NCBI GenBank assembly: GCA_007123265.1
Contig: SKLK01000159.1
Coordinates: 1-32,976 of the forward strand
DNA from: Kiritimatiellia bacterium
Lineage (GTDB): Bacteria; Verrucomicrobiota; Kiritimatiellia; SLAD01
Reading direction: 5' to 3'
DNA length: 32,976 bases
The translations under genes were made by a program, and so were the position numbers. Shown here piece by piece: positions 1-7,404 of the stretch. The notes under the pieces are model-generated. The model made no database searches, was not told the DNA's origin, and was given only the letters and a program-made list of their open reading frames with translations. Each line of letters opens with the position of its first letter. The stretch's first letter is position 1.

Positions 1-115
1 CCTAAAGGCGGGATTACGAACGGGCCGGCGCGCGCTCAACGCCAATGTAGACCGCTGGCTTGCCTATTCCCTCGATTCTGATACCGTCAGCGCATTCGTT
101 TTTGGAGAGCATCGT
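1..115. other. Upstream edge region before ileS, no gene assigned
   Basis: No complete gene can be called here. One + frame ends with TGA at 79-81 and could be the last 26 codons of a gene entering from the left. A second + frame is open from the window edge straight into ileS, so ileS could in principle start further upstream. Neither short peptide is recognisable. A ribosome binding site, GGAGAG at 104-109, lies 6 bases before the ileS ATG and supports starting ileS at 116. Confidence 0.3.
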
Positions 116-3100
116 ATGTTTAAGGCAGTCAGCAACAAAGTCGATTTCGCGGCGCAAGAACATGAGGTTCTGGCGTTTTGGGAAAAGGAACAGATTTTTC
201 AGCGGTCCTTGGCGCAACGTCAGGGGGCGGAGGAGTTTGTCTTCTACGACGGCCCCCCCTTCGCAACCGGTAAACCCCATTACGGTCATCTGTTGGCCGG
301 CACGATCAAGGATATTATCCCGCGCTACCAAACCATGCGCGGCGCGTATGTCGAACGTCGGTTCGGCTGGGACTGTCACGGGTTGCCGGTTGAATACGAG
401 ATGGAACAGGAACTCAATATCAGCGGTAAACGCGATATCGAGGCGCTGGGCATCGATGTGTTCAATGAGAAATGTCGCAGCATCGTCTTACGCTATACGG
501 AGGAATGGCGGGAAGTCGTCACCCGGATGGGGCGCTGGGTCGATTTCGATAATGACTACAAGACGATGGACTTGTCGTTCATGGAATCGATTTGGTGGGT
601 CTTCAAATCGCTGTGGGAAAAGGACTTGATTTACGAGGGGCAAAAGATTTTGCCGTATTGCCCGCGCTGCGCAACCCCGTTATCCAATTTCGAGACGAAT
701 CAAGGCTATCAGGAGGTAAAGGATCCGGCGATTACGGTAGCGTTTACGTTAACGGAGGAACCGGACACGGCCATCCTGGCATGGACGACGACGCCCTGGA
801 CGTTGCCTTCGAACATGGCCCTGGCGGTCGGCCCGGACGTGAGCTATGTGAAGGTGCGCGATGGCGAGCGCCAGTTCATCCTGGCGCGGGATCGTTTGGC
901 CACCTATTACCGGTCACCGGATGATTACGAGCTGGTGGCGGAAATGGAGGGGCACGCGTTGGTGGGCCACACCTACACCCCCCTGTTCCCTTATTTCGCG
1001 CATCTGGCTGAGCAAGGCGCGTTCCGGGTGTGTGCCGGCGATTTTGTGTCTACGGAAGACGGTACCGGCGTGGTGCATATTGCGCCCGGCTTTGGTGAAG
1101 ACGACAGCGCCCTGGGCAAGCGGGAGGGGCTGCCAGTGGTTTGTCCGGTGGACGATGAAGGGCGGTTCACGGCAGAGGTAGCCGATTACGCGGGTCGCGC
1201 GGTCAAGCAGGCGGATCCCGACATCATTCGGGCATTAAAGCAGGCCGGCCAATTGATTCATCAAGGGACCATCCAACATAGTTACCCGCATTGCTGGCGC
1301 TGCGACGAACCATTGATCTATCGCGCGGTGTCCACGTGGTTTGTGCGGGTGGAGCAGATGCGTGATCAACTCATCGCGAACAACCGGACGGTGCATTGGG
1401 TGCCGGATCATGTCCGCGACGGGCGTTTCGGTCGTTGGCTGGAAAACGCGCGGGATTGGGCGATCTCCCGCAATCGCTATTGGGGCACCCCGCTGCCGGT
1501 GTGGCAAAGCGAGGATGGACAGGAGACCGTATGCATCGGGTCGGTGCGTGAGTTGGAGGAATTAACCGGACAAGCTGTCACCGACTTGCACAAACATTTT
1601 GTCGATGGGCTTGAGATTCCGTCGCCCAGTGGGGGCGCACCGCTGCGGCGCGTGCCGCAGGTGTTGGATTGCTGGTTTGAGAGCGGGTCCATGCCGTATG
1701 CCCAGATTCATTACCCGTTTGAGAACGAAGAATGGTTTCATGCGCATTTCCCGGCCGATTTTATTGCGGAAGGGTTGGACCAGACACGCGGCTGGTTTTA
1801 TACCCTGATGATTCTTTCGACGGCCTTGCGCGGGTGTCCGGCGTTCAAGAACGTCGTCGTCAACGGCATGATCCTGGCCGGCGACGGGCGCAAGATGAGC
1901 AAGCGCCTGAAGAACTATCCCGATCCCGTTGACGTGGTGAACACCTACGGCGCCGATGCGTTGCGCCTGTTTATGATCTCGTCGCCGGTGGTGCGGGCGG
2001 AGGATCTCTGTTTTACGGAAGAGGGCGTGAAGCATTCCTTGCGGCACCTGCTGATTCCGTGGTGGAACGCTTACAGCTTTTTCGTCACCTACGCCAACAT
2101 CGACGACTGGCGGCCGGAGCGGTCCACGGACGCACCGCGCAACCTGCTGGACCGCTGGATCCTCAGCGCCATGGAACGATTGGCCCATGAAGTGGTGGCG
2201 GCGATGGATGTCTACGACTTGCAATTGGCTGTGCGCCCATTCATCCGGTTCGTAGAGGACTTGACCAATTGGTACATTCGCCGCAGTCGCCGTCGCTTCT
2301 GGAAGAGCGAGGATGACGGCGACAAGAACGAGGCCTATTCGACCCTGTACCGGGTATTGATTCGCTTGTCACAAATTGCCGCCCCGTTCGTGCCGTTTAT
2401 CAGCGAGGTGATCTACCGCAACCTGCGCACAGAGACGATGCCGGAATCGGTTCACCTATGCGATTTCCCTGTCTCGGATGACGCTCGCCGCGACCGGGAA
2501 TTGGAACAGCAAATGGACGCGGTGATGACCGTTGTGGGGCTGGGCCGCCAATTGCGTTCGAGTTTTAACGTCAAAGTGCGGCAGCCATTGGCAACAATCC
2601 ATGTGGTTTGTCGCAATGACAGTCACCTGGAGACGGTGGGGGCCTATGCGGATATCATTCGTGACGAGCTGAACGTGCACGAGGTGATCTTTAGCAAGGA
2701 CGAGTCGGCGATGGCCGACTTCAACGCCAAACCCAATTTTAGTCGTTTGGGGCCTCGTTTAGGTCGTCGCGTCAAGGAATCGGTGAAATGGATTCAGCAG
2801 ATGCCGGATGCGCAATTGCTTGAGCTGTTGGACGGTCGCGAGGTGACGTTGTCACTGGACGATGGTGAAACCCTGGTGTTGGGACCGGAGGATGTGGTCG
2901 TCGAACGTAAGCCTAAGGCTGGTCTCGCCGTAGCCGCCGAGGGCGCGATTGTGGTGGCCTTGGAATTGAAATTGAATCCCGAGCTGATTGCCGAGGGATT
3001 AGCGCGTGAGTTCGTTAATAAGGTGCAGCAAATGCGGAAGGCCGCGGATTTTGAGGTCACCCAACGAATTGCGGTTCAATTCCACGCCGATGCCGAGGTG

Positions 3101-3238
3101 CAACAAGCGGTTGAGCGGCATCGGACCTACATTCAGAACGAGGTCTTGGCGACTTCGTTGGTCGCAACAGAGATGATCGCTGGTAGCGACTGGGACCTGA
3201 ACGGACACGCGGTTTCATTAGCTATTGAGCCTGTGTGA
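116..3238 (+). CDS. ileS: Isoleucyl-tRNA synthetase, type 2 (eukaryote-like)
   Basis: This cytoplasmic class Ia synthetase charges tRNA-Ile with isoleucine using ATP, and edits misactivated valine. The 1040-residue protein carries the HIGH-type ATP site as HYGH (residues 55-58, within GPPFATGKPHYGH) and the KMSKS loop as KMSKR (593-597). Both the HYGH form followed by AGTIKDIIPRY and the KMSKR form match the type found in eukaryotic cytosol and in a subset of bacteria (IleS2), not the E. coli-like type. The length also fits IleS2. I see no C-terminal zinc-finger cysteine cluster of the E. coli type. The start at 116 has GGAGAG 6 bases upstream, and the sequence from Met onward begins as family members do. 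IleS2 enzymes are known to be naturally insensitive to mupirocin; that property is inferred here from type only. Confidence 0.97.
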   Translation: MFKAVSNKVDFAAQEHEVLAFWEKEQIFQRSLAQRQGAEEFVFYDGPPFATGKPHYGHLLAGTIKDIIPRYQTMRGAYVERRFGWDCHGLPVEYEMEQELNISGKRDIEALGIDVFNEKCRSIVLRYTEEWREVVTRMGRWVDFDNDYKTMDLSFMESIWWVFKSLWEKDLIYEGQKILPYCPRCATPLSNFETNQGYQEVKDPAITVAFTLTEEPDTAILAWTTTPWTLPSNMALAVGPDVSYVKVRDGERQFILARDRLATYYRSPDDYELVAEMEGHALVGHTYTPLFPYFAHLAEQGAFRVCAGDFVSTEDGTGVVHIAPGFGEDDSALGKREGLPVVCPVDDEGRFTAEVADYAGRAVKQADPDIIRALKQAGQLIHQGTIQHSYPHCWRCDEPLIYRAVSTWFVRVEQMRDQLIANNRTVHWVPDHVRDGRFGRWLENARDWAISRNRYWGTPLPVWQSEDGQETVCIGSVRELEELTGQAVTDLHKHFVDGLEIPSPSGGAPLRRVPQVLDCWFESGSMPYAQIHYPFENEEWFHAHFPADFIAEGLDQTRGWFYTLMILSTALRGCPAFKNVVVNGMILAGDGRKMSKRLKNYPDPVDVVNTYGADALRLFMISSPVVRAEDLCFTEEGVKHSLRHLLIPWWNAYSFFVTYANIDDWRPERSTDAPRNLLDRWILSAMERLAHEVVAAMDVYDLQLAVRPFIRFVEDLTNWYIRRSRRRFWKSEDDGDKNEAYSTLYRVLIRLSQIAAPFVPFISEVIYRNLRTETMPESVHLCDFPVSDDARRDRELEQQMDAVMTVVGLGRQLRSSFNVKVRQPLATIHVVCRNDSHLETVGAYADIIRDELNVHEVIFSKDESAMADFNAKPNFSRLGPRLGRRVKESVKWIQQMPDAQLLELLDGREVTLSLDDGETLVLGPEDVVVERKPKAGLAVAAEGAIVVALELKLNPELIAEGLAREFVNKVQQMRKAADFEVTQRIAVQFHADAEVQQAVERHRTYIQNEVLATSLVATEMIAGSDWDLNGHAVSLAIEPV

Positions 3239-3324
3239 GCGTTGATCCACACGGCTTCTGGGTTGACACCGGCCGTGCCATACTGAATCCTTATGCGTTT
3301 GCAAATTCGATTTCATGCAGTCAA

Positions 3325-3330
3325 AAGGAG
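3325..3330 (+). promoter_or_regulatory. Ribosome binding site deciding the icd start
   Basis: AAGGAG lies 8 bases before ATG 3339. An in-frame ATG at 3315 lies upstream of this site and would add eight residues not seen in the family, so 3339 is preferred. A consensus -35 hexamer TTGACA occurs at 3263-3268, but no good -10 follows it at normal spacing, so a promoter is not claimed. Confidence 0.65.
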
Positions 3331-3338
3331 AGCATACG

Positions 3339-4601
3339 ATGAGTTATCAGAAGATTCAGGTACCGGCCACGGGTGAAAAGATTACAATGGACTCCGACGG
3401 GGTCCTGCAGGTCCCCGACCATCCTGTACTACCGTTTATTGAAGGGGATGGCACTGGAGCGGATTTGACGCGCGCAGCGATGATTGTGTGGGACGCAGCC
3501 GTCGAAAAGGCGTATGGCGGCAAGCGTAAAGTTTCTTGGATGGAGGTCTATGCCGGCGAAAAAGCCAACGACGTATATGGTGAACCCGTTTGGTTGCCGG
3601 ACGAGACCTTAACCGCGATCAAGGAGTATTTGGTCGCGATCAAAGGGCCCCTGACCACGCCGGTGGGCGGCGGCATTCGCAGCCTCAACGTGGCGCTGCG
3701 TCAATTGCTCGATTTGTATGTCTGCCTGCGGCCGGTGCGCTGGTACAAAGGGGTTCCTTCACCGGTGAAACGCCCGGATCTCACCGATATGGTGATTTTT
3801 CGGGAGAACTCAGAGGATATTTACGCGGGGGTCGAGTACCAGGCCGGTACACCGGAAGTGAAGAAGGTAATCGAGTTCCTGCAAAAGGAAATGGGGGTCA
3901 ACAAGATTCGCTTTCCGGAGACCTCCGGAATCGGTATCAAGCCGATTTCGGAAGAGGGGACCACGCGTCTGGTCAAAGCCGCGATTCAGTATGCCATCGA
4001 TAACGAGCGGAAATCGGTCACCTTGGTGCACAAGGGTAACATCATGAAGTTTACCGAAGGCGCCTTCTGCGACTGGGGCTACGCAACCGCGAAGAAGCTC
4101 TTCGGGGCGCAGGACCTCGACGGCGGTCCGTGGCAAGTCGTCAAGAACCCGAACACCGGTGAGGACATCATCATCAAAGACGTCATCGCCGATGCGTTTC
4201 TGCAGCAGATTCTGACCCGGCCGAACGAGTATGATGTGATTGCCACTATGAATTTGAATGGCGATTACATCTCCGACGCCTTGGCCGCTTGTGTGGGGGG
4301 GATCGGCATCGCTCCGGGCGCCAACATCAACTACGATACCGGGGCCGCAATCTTCGAGGCGACTCATGGAACGGCGCCGAAATACGCGAATCAAGACAAG
4401 GTGAATCCGGGCTCCCTGATCCTGTCGGGCGAGATGATGTTCCGCTACATGGGCTGGACCGAGGCCGCTGATCTGATCGTCAAGGGGATGGAAACCACGA
4501 TCAGCAACAAGACCGTAACCTATGACTTTGAGCGGCTGATGGAGGGCGCCACTTTGCTTAAGTGCAGTGCGTTCGGTCAGGCGATTGCGGATAACATGTG
4601 A
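3339..4601 (+). CDS. icd: NADP-dependent isocitrate dehydrogenase
   Basis: The enzyme oxidatively decarboxylates isocitrate to 2-oxoglutarate with reduction of NADP+, a TCA-cycle step in the cytoplasm. The protein is 420 residues, close to the 416 of E. coli Icd, and matches it throughout. The substrate loop [11 protein letters not shown] contains Ser115, equivalent to E. coli Ser113, which AceK phosphorylates in enterics. [13 protein letters not shown] and [17 protein letters not shown] follow. The Lys-Tyr after HGTAP is the adenosine 2'-phosphate-binding pair that marks NADP rather than NAD specificity. No aceK gene is visible in the window, so regulation by phosphorylation cannot be inferred. 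The gene lies 100 bases after ileS and 58 bases before rfaE2. Confidence 0.97.
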   Translation: MSYQKIQVPATGEKITMDSDGVLQVPDHPVLPFIEGDGTGADLTRAAMIVWDAAVEKAYGGKRKVSWMEVYAGEKANDVYGEPVWLPDETLTAIKEYLVAIKGPLTTPVGGGIRSLNVALRQLLDLYVCLRPVRWYKGVPSPVKRPDLTDMVIFRENSEDIYAGVEYQAGTPEVKKVIEFLQKEMGVNKIRFPETSGIGIKPISEEGTTRLVKAAIQYAIDNERKSVTLVHKGNIMKFTEGAFCDWGYATAKKLFGAQDLDGGPWQVVKNPNTGEDIIIKDVIADAFLQQILTRPNEYDVIATMNLNGDYISDALAACVGGIGIAPGANINYDTGAAIFEATHGTAPKYANQDKVNPGSLILSGEMMFRYMGWTEAADLIVKGMETTISNKTVTYDFERLMEGATLLKCSAFGQAIADNM

Positions 4602-4659
4602 TCGCCGGCGGGGCCCAGGGGGTGGCGTGGTAGCCCGCAATCCGGTGCGAAGGATGGCT

Positions 4660-5145
4660 ATGAGGACCTCGGAAAGTAAGCGCTATTCCCGTTCTGACAT
4701 GGTGCGTGAACGTGCCCGTTTGCGTGAACAGGGCCAAACGGTCGTGTTCACCAATGGTTGTTTCGACATTCTTCATTCCGGCCACGTGACTTACCTGCAA
4801 TTTGCCCGTCAACAGGGCGATTGCCTGGTGCTTGGCTTGAATGCCGATGCCTCGGTGAAGCGGAACAAAGGCCCGCTACGTCCGGTCAATGACGAGCAGG
4901 AACGGGCCTTGGTGCTAGCGGCGTTGGAGTGCGTCGACTATGTCGTGCTGTTTGATGAAGACGAGCCCGCGACCTTAATTGGCGAAATTCTGCCGGATGT
5001 ACTGGTCAAAGGCGAGGATTGGGCCCATTATGTCAGCGGAAGAGAGGTCGTGGAGGCACACGGCGGGCGGGTCGTTCTGGCCCCCTTGGTCGCAGGCCGC
5101 TCGACGACGGGAACGATCGAACGAATTCGGCAGGCTTACGGATAA
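4660..5145 (+). CDS. rfaE2: D-glycero-beta-D-manno-heptose 1-phosphate adenylyltransferase (single-domain RfaE2)
   Basis: This nucleotidyltransferase makes ADP-D-glycero-beta-D-manno-heptose from the heptose 1-phosphate and ATP, the penultimate step towards the ADP-heptose used for lipopolysaccharide inner core. The 161-residue protein is the size of the adenylyltransferase domain alone. E. coli HldE fuses it to a sugar kinase domain, which is absent here. The signature FTNGCFDILHSGH is at residues 30-42, with the HxGH ATP-binding motif at 39-42, and RSTTGTIERI lies near the C-terminus. GAAGGA at 4649-4654 lies 5 bases before ATG 4660. ATG 4654 overlaps that ribosome site and is less likely. 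The epimerase for the next step begins 6 bases downstream, so the two are almost surely co-transcribed. Confidence 0.93.
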   Translation: MRTSESKRYSRSDMVRERARLREQGQTVVFTNGCFDILHSGHVTYLQFARQQGDCLVLGLNADASVKRNKGPLRPVNDEQERALVLAALECVDYVVLFDEDEPATLIGEILPDVLVKGEDWAHYVSGREVVEAHGGRVVLAPLVAGRSTTGTIERIRQAYG

Positions 5146-5151
5146 CCAGTT

Positions 5152-6129
5152 ATGGGACAGCGAATCATAGTCACCGGCGGCGCCGGCTTTATTGGCCGGA
5201 ACCTCGTCGCGGGTCTGAACCAGCGGGGCGAGGACAATATTTGGATTGTCGATACGCTGGGGACTTCCGAAAAGTGGAAGAACCTGGTGGGGCTGCGGTT
5301 CGAGGACTATTTGGACAAAGACACGTTCCGTCGCTTGGTGCAGGAGGACCGGTTAACCGGTGTCCGCGCGATCCTGCATATGGGCGCCTGCAGCGCCACC
5401 ACGGAACGGGATGCCGATTACCTGGCTGATAACAATTACCGCGTCACCCGCGAACTGTGCGAGTGGTGCCTGACGCATGGGGCGCGCTTTGTATATGCCT
5501 CCAGTGCCGCAACCTACGGGGACGGCCACTTGGGCTATTCCGACGACGATCTCGTTACCCCTACGCTTGAACCGCTGAATATGTATGGCTATTCAAAGCA
5601 TATGTTCGACTTGTGGGCACTGGGCAAAGGATTGCTGGGCATGATCGCCGGGCTCAAGTATTTCAACGTGTACGGCCCGTGGGAGGATCATAAGGACGAT
5701 ATGCGGTCCGTGGTGCACAAGGCCTATGGTCAAATCCGCGAGACCGGCCGCGTCCGCTTGTTCAAGTCCTACAAGCCGGAATACGGGGACGGCGAGCAAG
5801 TGCGTGATTTCGTGTATGTCGATGACGCCGTGGCCATGACCCTGCACCTGATGGAACATCCGGAAATGTCCGGTCTGTTTAATTGTGGGACGGGCCAGGC
5901 CCGGTCCTGGAACGATTTGGCGCACGCGGTCTTTGCCGCCATGGATCGTGAAGCGACGATCGAGTATATCGAAATGCCGGAGCATTTGCGCGGTAAATAC
6001 CAGTACTTCACGCAGGCCGATATGGACAAGGCGCGGCATGCGGGTTTTGTGCATCCCTTCACGTCCTTGGAAGACGGCGTTAAGGCCTATGTGGAAACGC
6101 ATTTGAATTCCAGGGTAGGGGACGCCTGA
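5152..6129 (+). CDS. hldD: ADP-L-glycero-D-manno-heptose 6-epimerase
   Basis: The enzyme converts ADP-D-glycero-D-manno-heptose to the L-glycero form that heptosyltransferases add to the lipopolysaccharide inner core. It is a cytoplasmic short-chain dehydrogenase/reductase of the extended type, 325 residues against roughly 310 in E. coli. The NADP-binding Rossmann motif is GGAGFIG (residues 9-15). The catalytic YxxxK is Tyr145-Lys149 in MYGYSK, and YASSAATYGDG precedes it. The gene starts 6 bases after the rfaE2 stop with no clear ribosome site, which suggests translational coupling. Its stop overlaps the start of the next gene by one base (TGATG at 6127-6131). Adjacent rfaE2 and hldD imply that the host makes heptose-containing LPS. 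The sugar isomerase, kinase and phosphatase steps are not in the window. Confidence 0.95.
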   Translation: MGQRIIVTGGAGFIGRNLVAGLNQRGEDNIWIVDTLGTSEKWKNLVGLRFEDYLDKDTFRRLVQEDRLTGVRAILHMGACSATTERDADYLADNNYRVTRELCEWCLTHGARFVYASSAATYGDGHLGYSDDDLVTPTLEPLNMYGYSKHMFDLWALGKGLLGMIAGLKYFNVYGPWEDHKDDMRSVVHKAYGQIRETGRVRLFKSYKPEYGDGEQVRDFVYVDDAVAMTLHLMEHPEMSGLFNCGTGQARSWNDLAHAVFAAMDREATIEYIEMPEHLRGKYQYFTQADMDKARHAGFVHPFTSLEDGVKAYVETHLNSRVGDA

Positions 6130-7214
6130 TGCAGGTCATTCGCGAATGGTTTAGAAGAAACCTCTCGGACCCGCAAGTGGTCATCCTGACGGCGTTTCTG
6201 TTCGTGGGGACGGTGGTAATCCTGTTTATGGGTCGCTTGCTGGCCCCGGTGCTGGCTAGCGTGGTGATCGCGTATTTGCTGGAGGGAATTGTACGCACGC
6301 TGGAGTCCCGGCGCATGCCGCGTGGGCCGGCAGTGACCTTGGTGTTCAGTTTGTTCATGGCGTTCTTGTTGGTCGCTTTGTTCGCCTTGTTGCCCATGTT
6401 GACGCGCCAGATTGTCCAAGTGGTCCAGCAGTTGCCCAAAATGATTTCGTGGGCGCAGATGGAATTGATGCAGTTGCCGGAACGCTATCCGGACTTCGTG
6501 TCCCGCGAGCAGGTGGTCGGCTTGATCGATGCGTTGTATCAGGAACAACGGCAGTGGGCGTCCCGGGTCGTTTCCATTTCCGTCGCGTCGGTGCGTGGAT
6601 TGATCACCTTCGTCGTGTATTTGGTGTTGATGCCGTTAATGGTCTTTTTTTTCCTGAAAGACAAATCTTCGATCATTACTTGGTTCTCAAGTCTTTTACC
6701 TGAAGATCGCCGATTGACGCAGGAAGTCTGGCATGAGGTCGACCGTCAAATCGGCAACTACGTGCGCGGTAAATTCTGGGAAATCCTCATCGTCTGGGTG
6801 GTGACGACCGCCACCTTCACCTATCTCGGTCTGGACTTCGCCATGCTAATCGGGTTTTTTGTCGGTTTGTCGGTATTGATCCCGTACATCGGTGCAACGG
6901 TGATGACGTTGCCGGTGGCCTTGATGGGCTATTTCCAATTCGGCCTATCACCCGACTTTTTCTACATTATCGGCGCCTATCTCGTGATTCAGTTATTGGA
7001 CGGCAATTTGTTGGCCCCCTTGTTGCTGTCCGGTGTCGTTAACTTACATCCCGTGGCAATCATTGTCGCCGTACTTTTCTTCGGCGGCATTTGGGGGTTT
7101 TGGGGCGTGTTTTTTGCGATTCCGCTGGCGACCCTCGTGCAGGCCGTCCTGCGGGCTTGGCCGCGTAAGCCCCGTGCACCCGCTACCGGCGCGTTGACCG
7201 TGCCCGACGGCTGA
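6129..7214 (+). CDS. AI-2E/PerM family membrane transporter
   Basis: The 361-residue integral membrane protein belongs to the AI-2E transporter (PerM/TqsA/YdiK) family. Hydrophobic segments are visible near residues 15-35, 40-60 and 70-95, followed by a long hydrophilic stretch with LPERYPDF. Several further segments run through 150-340, including the conserved C-terminal region LIPYIGATVMTLPVA and the WGFWGVFFAIPLATLVQAVL end. This layout is typical of the family. Characterised members export autoinducer-2 or act in Na+/H+ exchange, but substrates of most are unknown, so none is assigned. AGGGG about 7 bases upstream serves the start, which overlaps the hldD stop by one base. This is probably the last gene of the rfaE2-hldD operon. 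Confidence 0.88.
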   Translation: MQVIREWFRRNLSDPQVVILTAFLFVGTVVILFMGRLLAPVLASVVIAYLLEGIVRTLESRRMPRGPAVTLVFSLFMAFLLVALFALLPMLTRQIVQVVQQLPKMISWAQMELMQLPERYPDFVSREQVVGLIDALYQEQRQWASRVVSISVASVRGLITFVVYLVLMPLMVFFFLKDKSSIITWFSSLLPEDRRLTQEVWHEVDRQIGNYVRGKFWEILIVWVVTTATFTYLGLDFAMLIGFFVGLSVLIPYIGATVMTLPVALMGYFQFGLSPDFFYIIGAYLVIQLLDGNLLAPLLLSGVVNLHPVAIIVAVLFFGGIWGFWGVFFAIPLATLVQAVLRAWPRKPRAPATGALTVPDG

Positions 7215-7403
7215 TTACTGTGCGCTGGGGTGAATGGCCTCGGCGGGGATGGGATCCGGCGATTGCTGTCGCAGGTAAAGGTATCGCGCAGTAAGGCCGA
7301 TCAAGGCGATTAGCAGAATGATCAGCAGCATGCGTCGTTCTTCGCGGGTGAGGTACAACCACCAGCGCCACGCCCAATGGGTGGATAGCGGATCCTTGTT
7401 CAT
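7215..7403 (-). CDS. Small single-pass membrane protein of unknown function downstream of leuS
   Basis: I do not recognise this 62-residue product. It starts MNKDPLSTHWAWRWWLYLT, then a charged EERR, then one hydrophobic helix (about residues 24-40, MLLIILLIALIGLTARY), then a short polar, proline-containing tail. The ATG lies one base beyond the leuS stop, so translation probably depends on leuS; no separate ribosome site is visible. The N-terminal pattern resembles the membrane anchor that precedes the helix-hairpin-helix domain in ComEA-type proteins. No such domain follows, so it could be a remnant or an independent small membrane protein. Its stop codon abuts the stop of the convergent AI-2E family gene with no gap. 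Confidence 0.55.
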   Translation of the reverse strand: MNKDPLSTHWAWRWWLYLTREERRMLLIILLIALIGLTARYLYLRQQSPDPIPAEAIHPSAQ

Positions 7404-7404
7404 A

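Noticed and set aside
1562-2224. 220-codon antisense frame within ileS
   Set aside because: It lies entirely inside the highly conserved ileS coding sequence and shows no protein features.
3263-3268. Perfect TTGACA upstream of icd as a promoter
   Set aside because: No acceptable -10 lies 15-19 bases downstream, so only the hexamer itself is supported.
3810-4640. 276-codon antisense frame over icd
   Set aside because: A shadow of the conserved icd gene; its product matches nothing I know.
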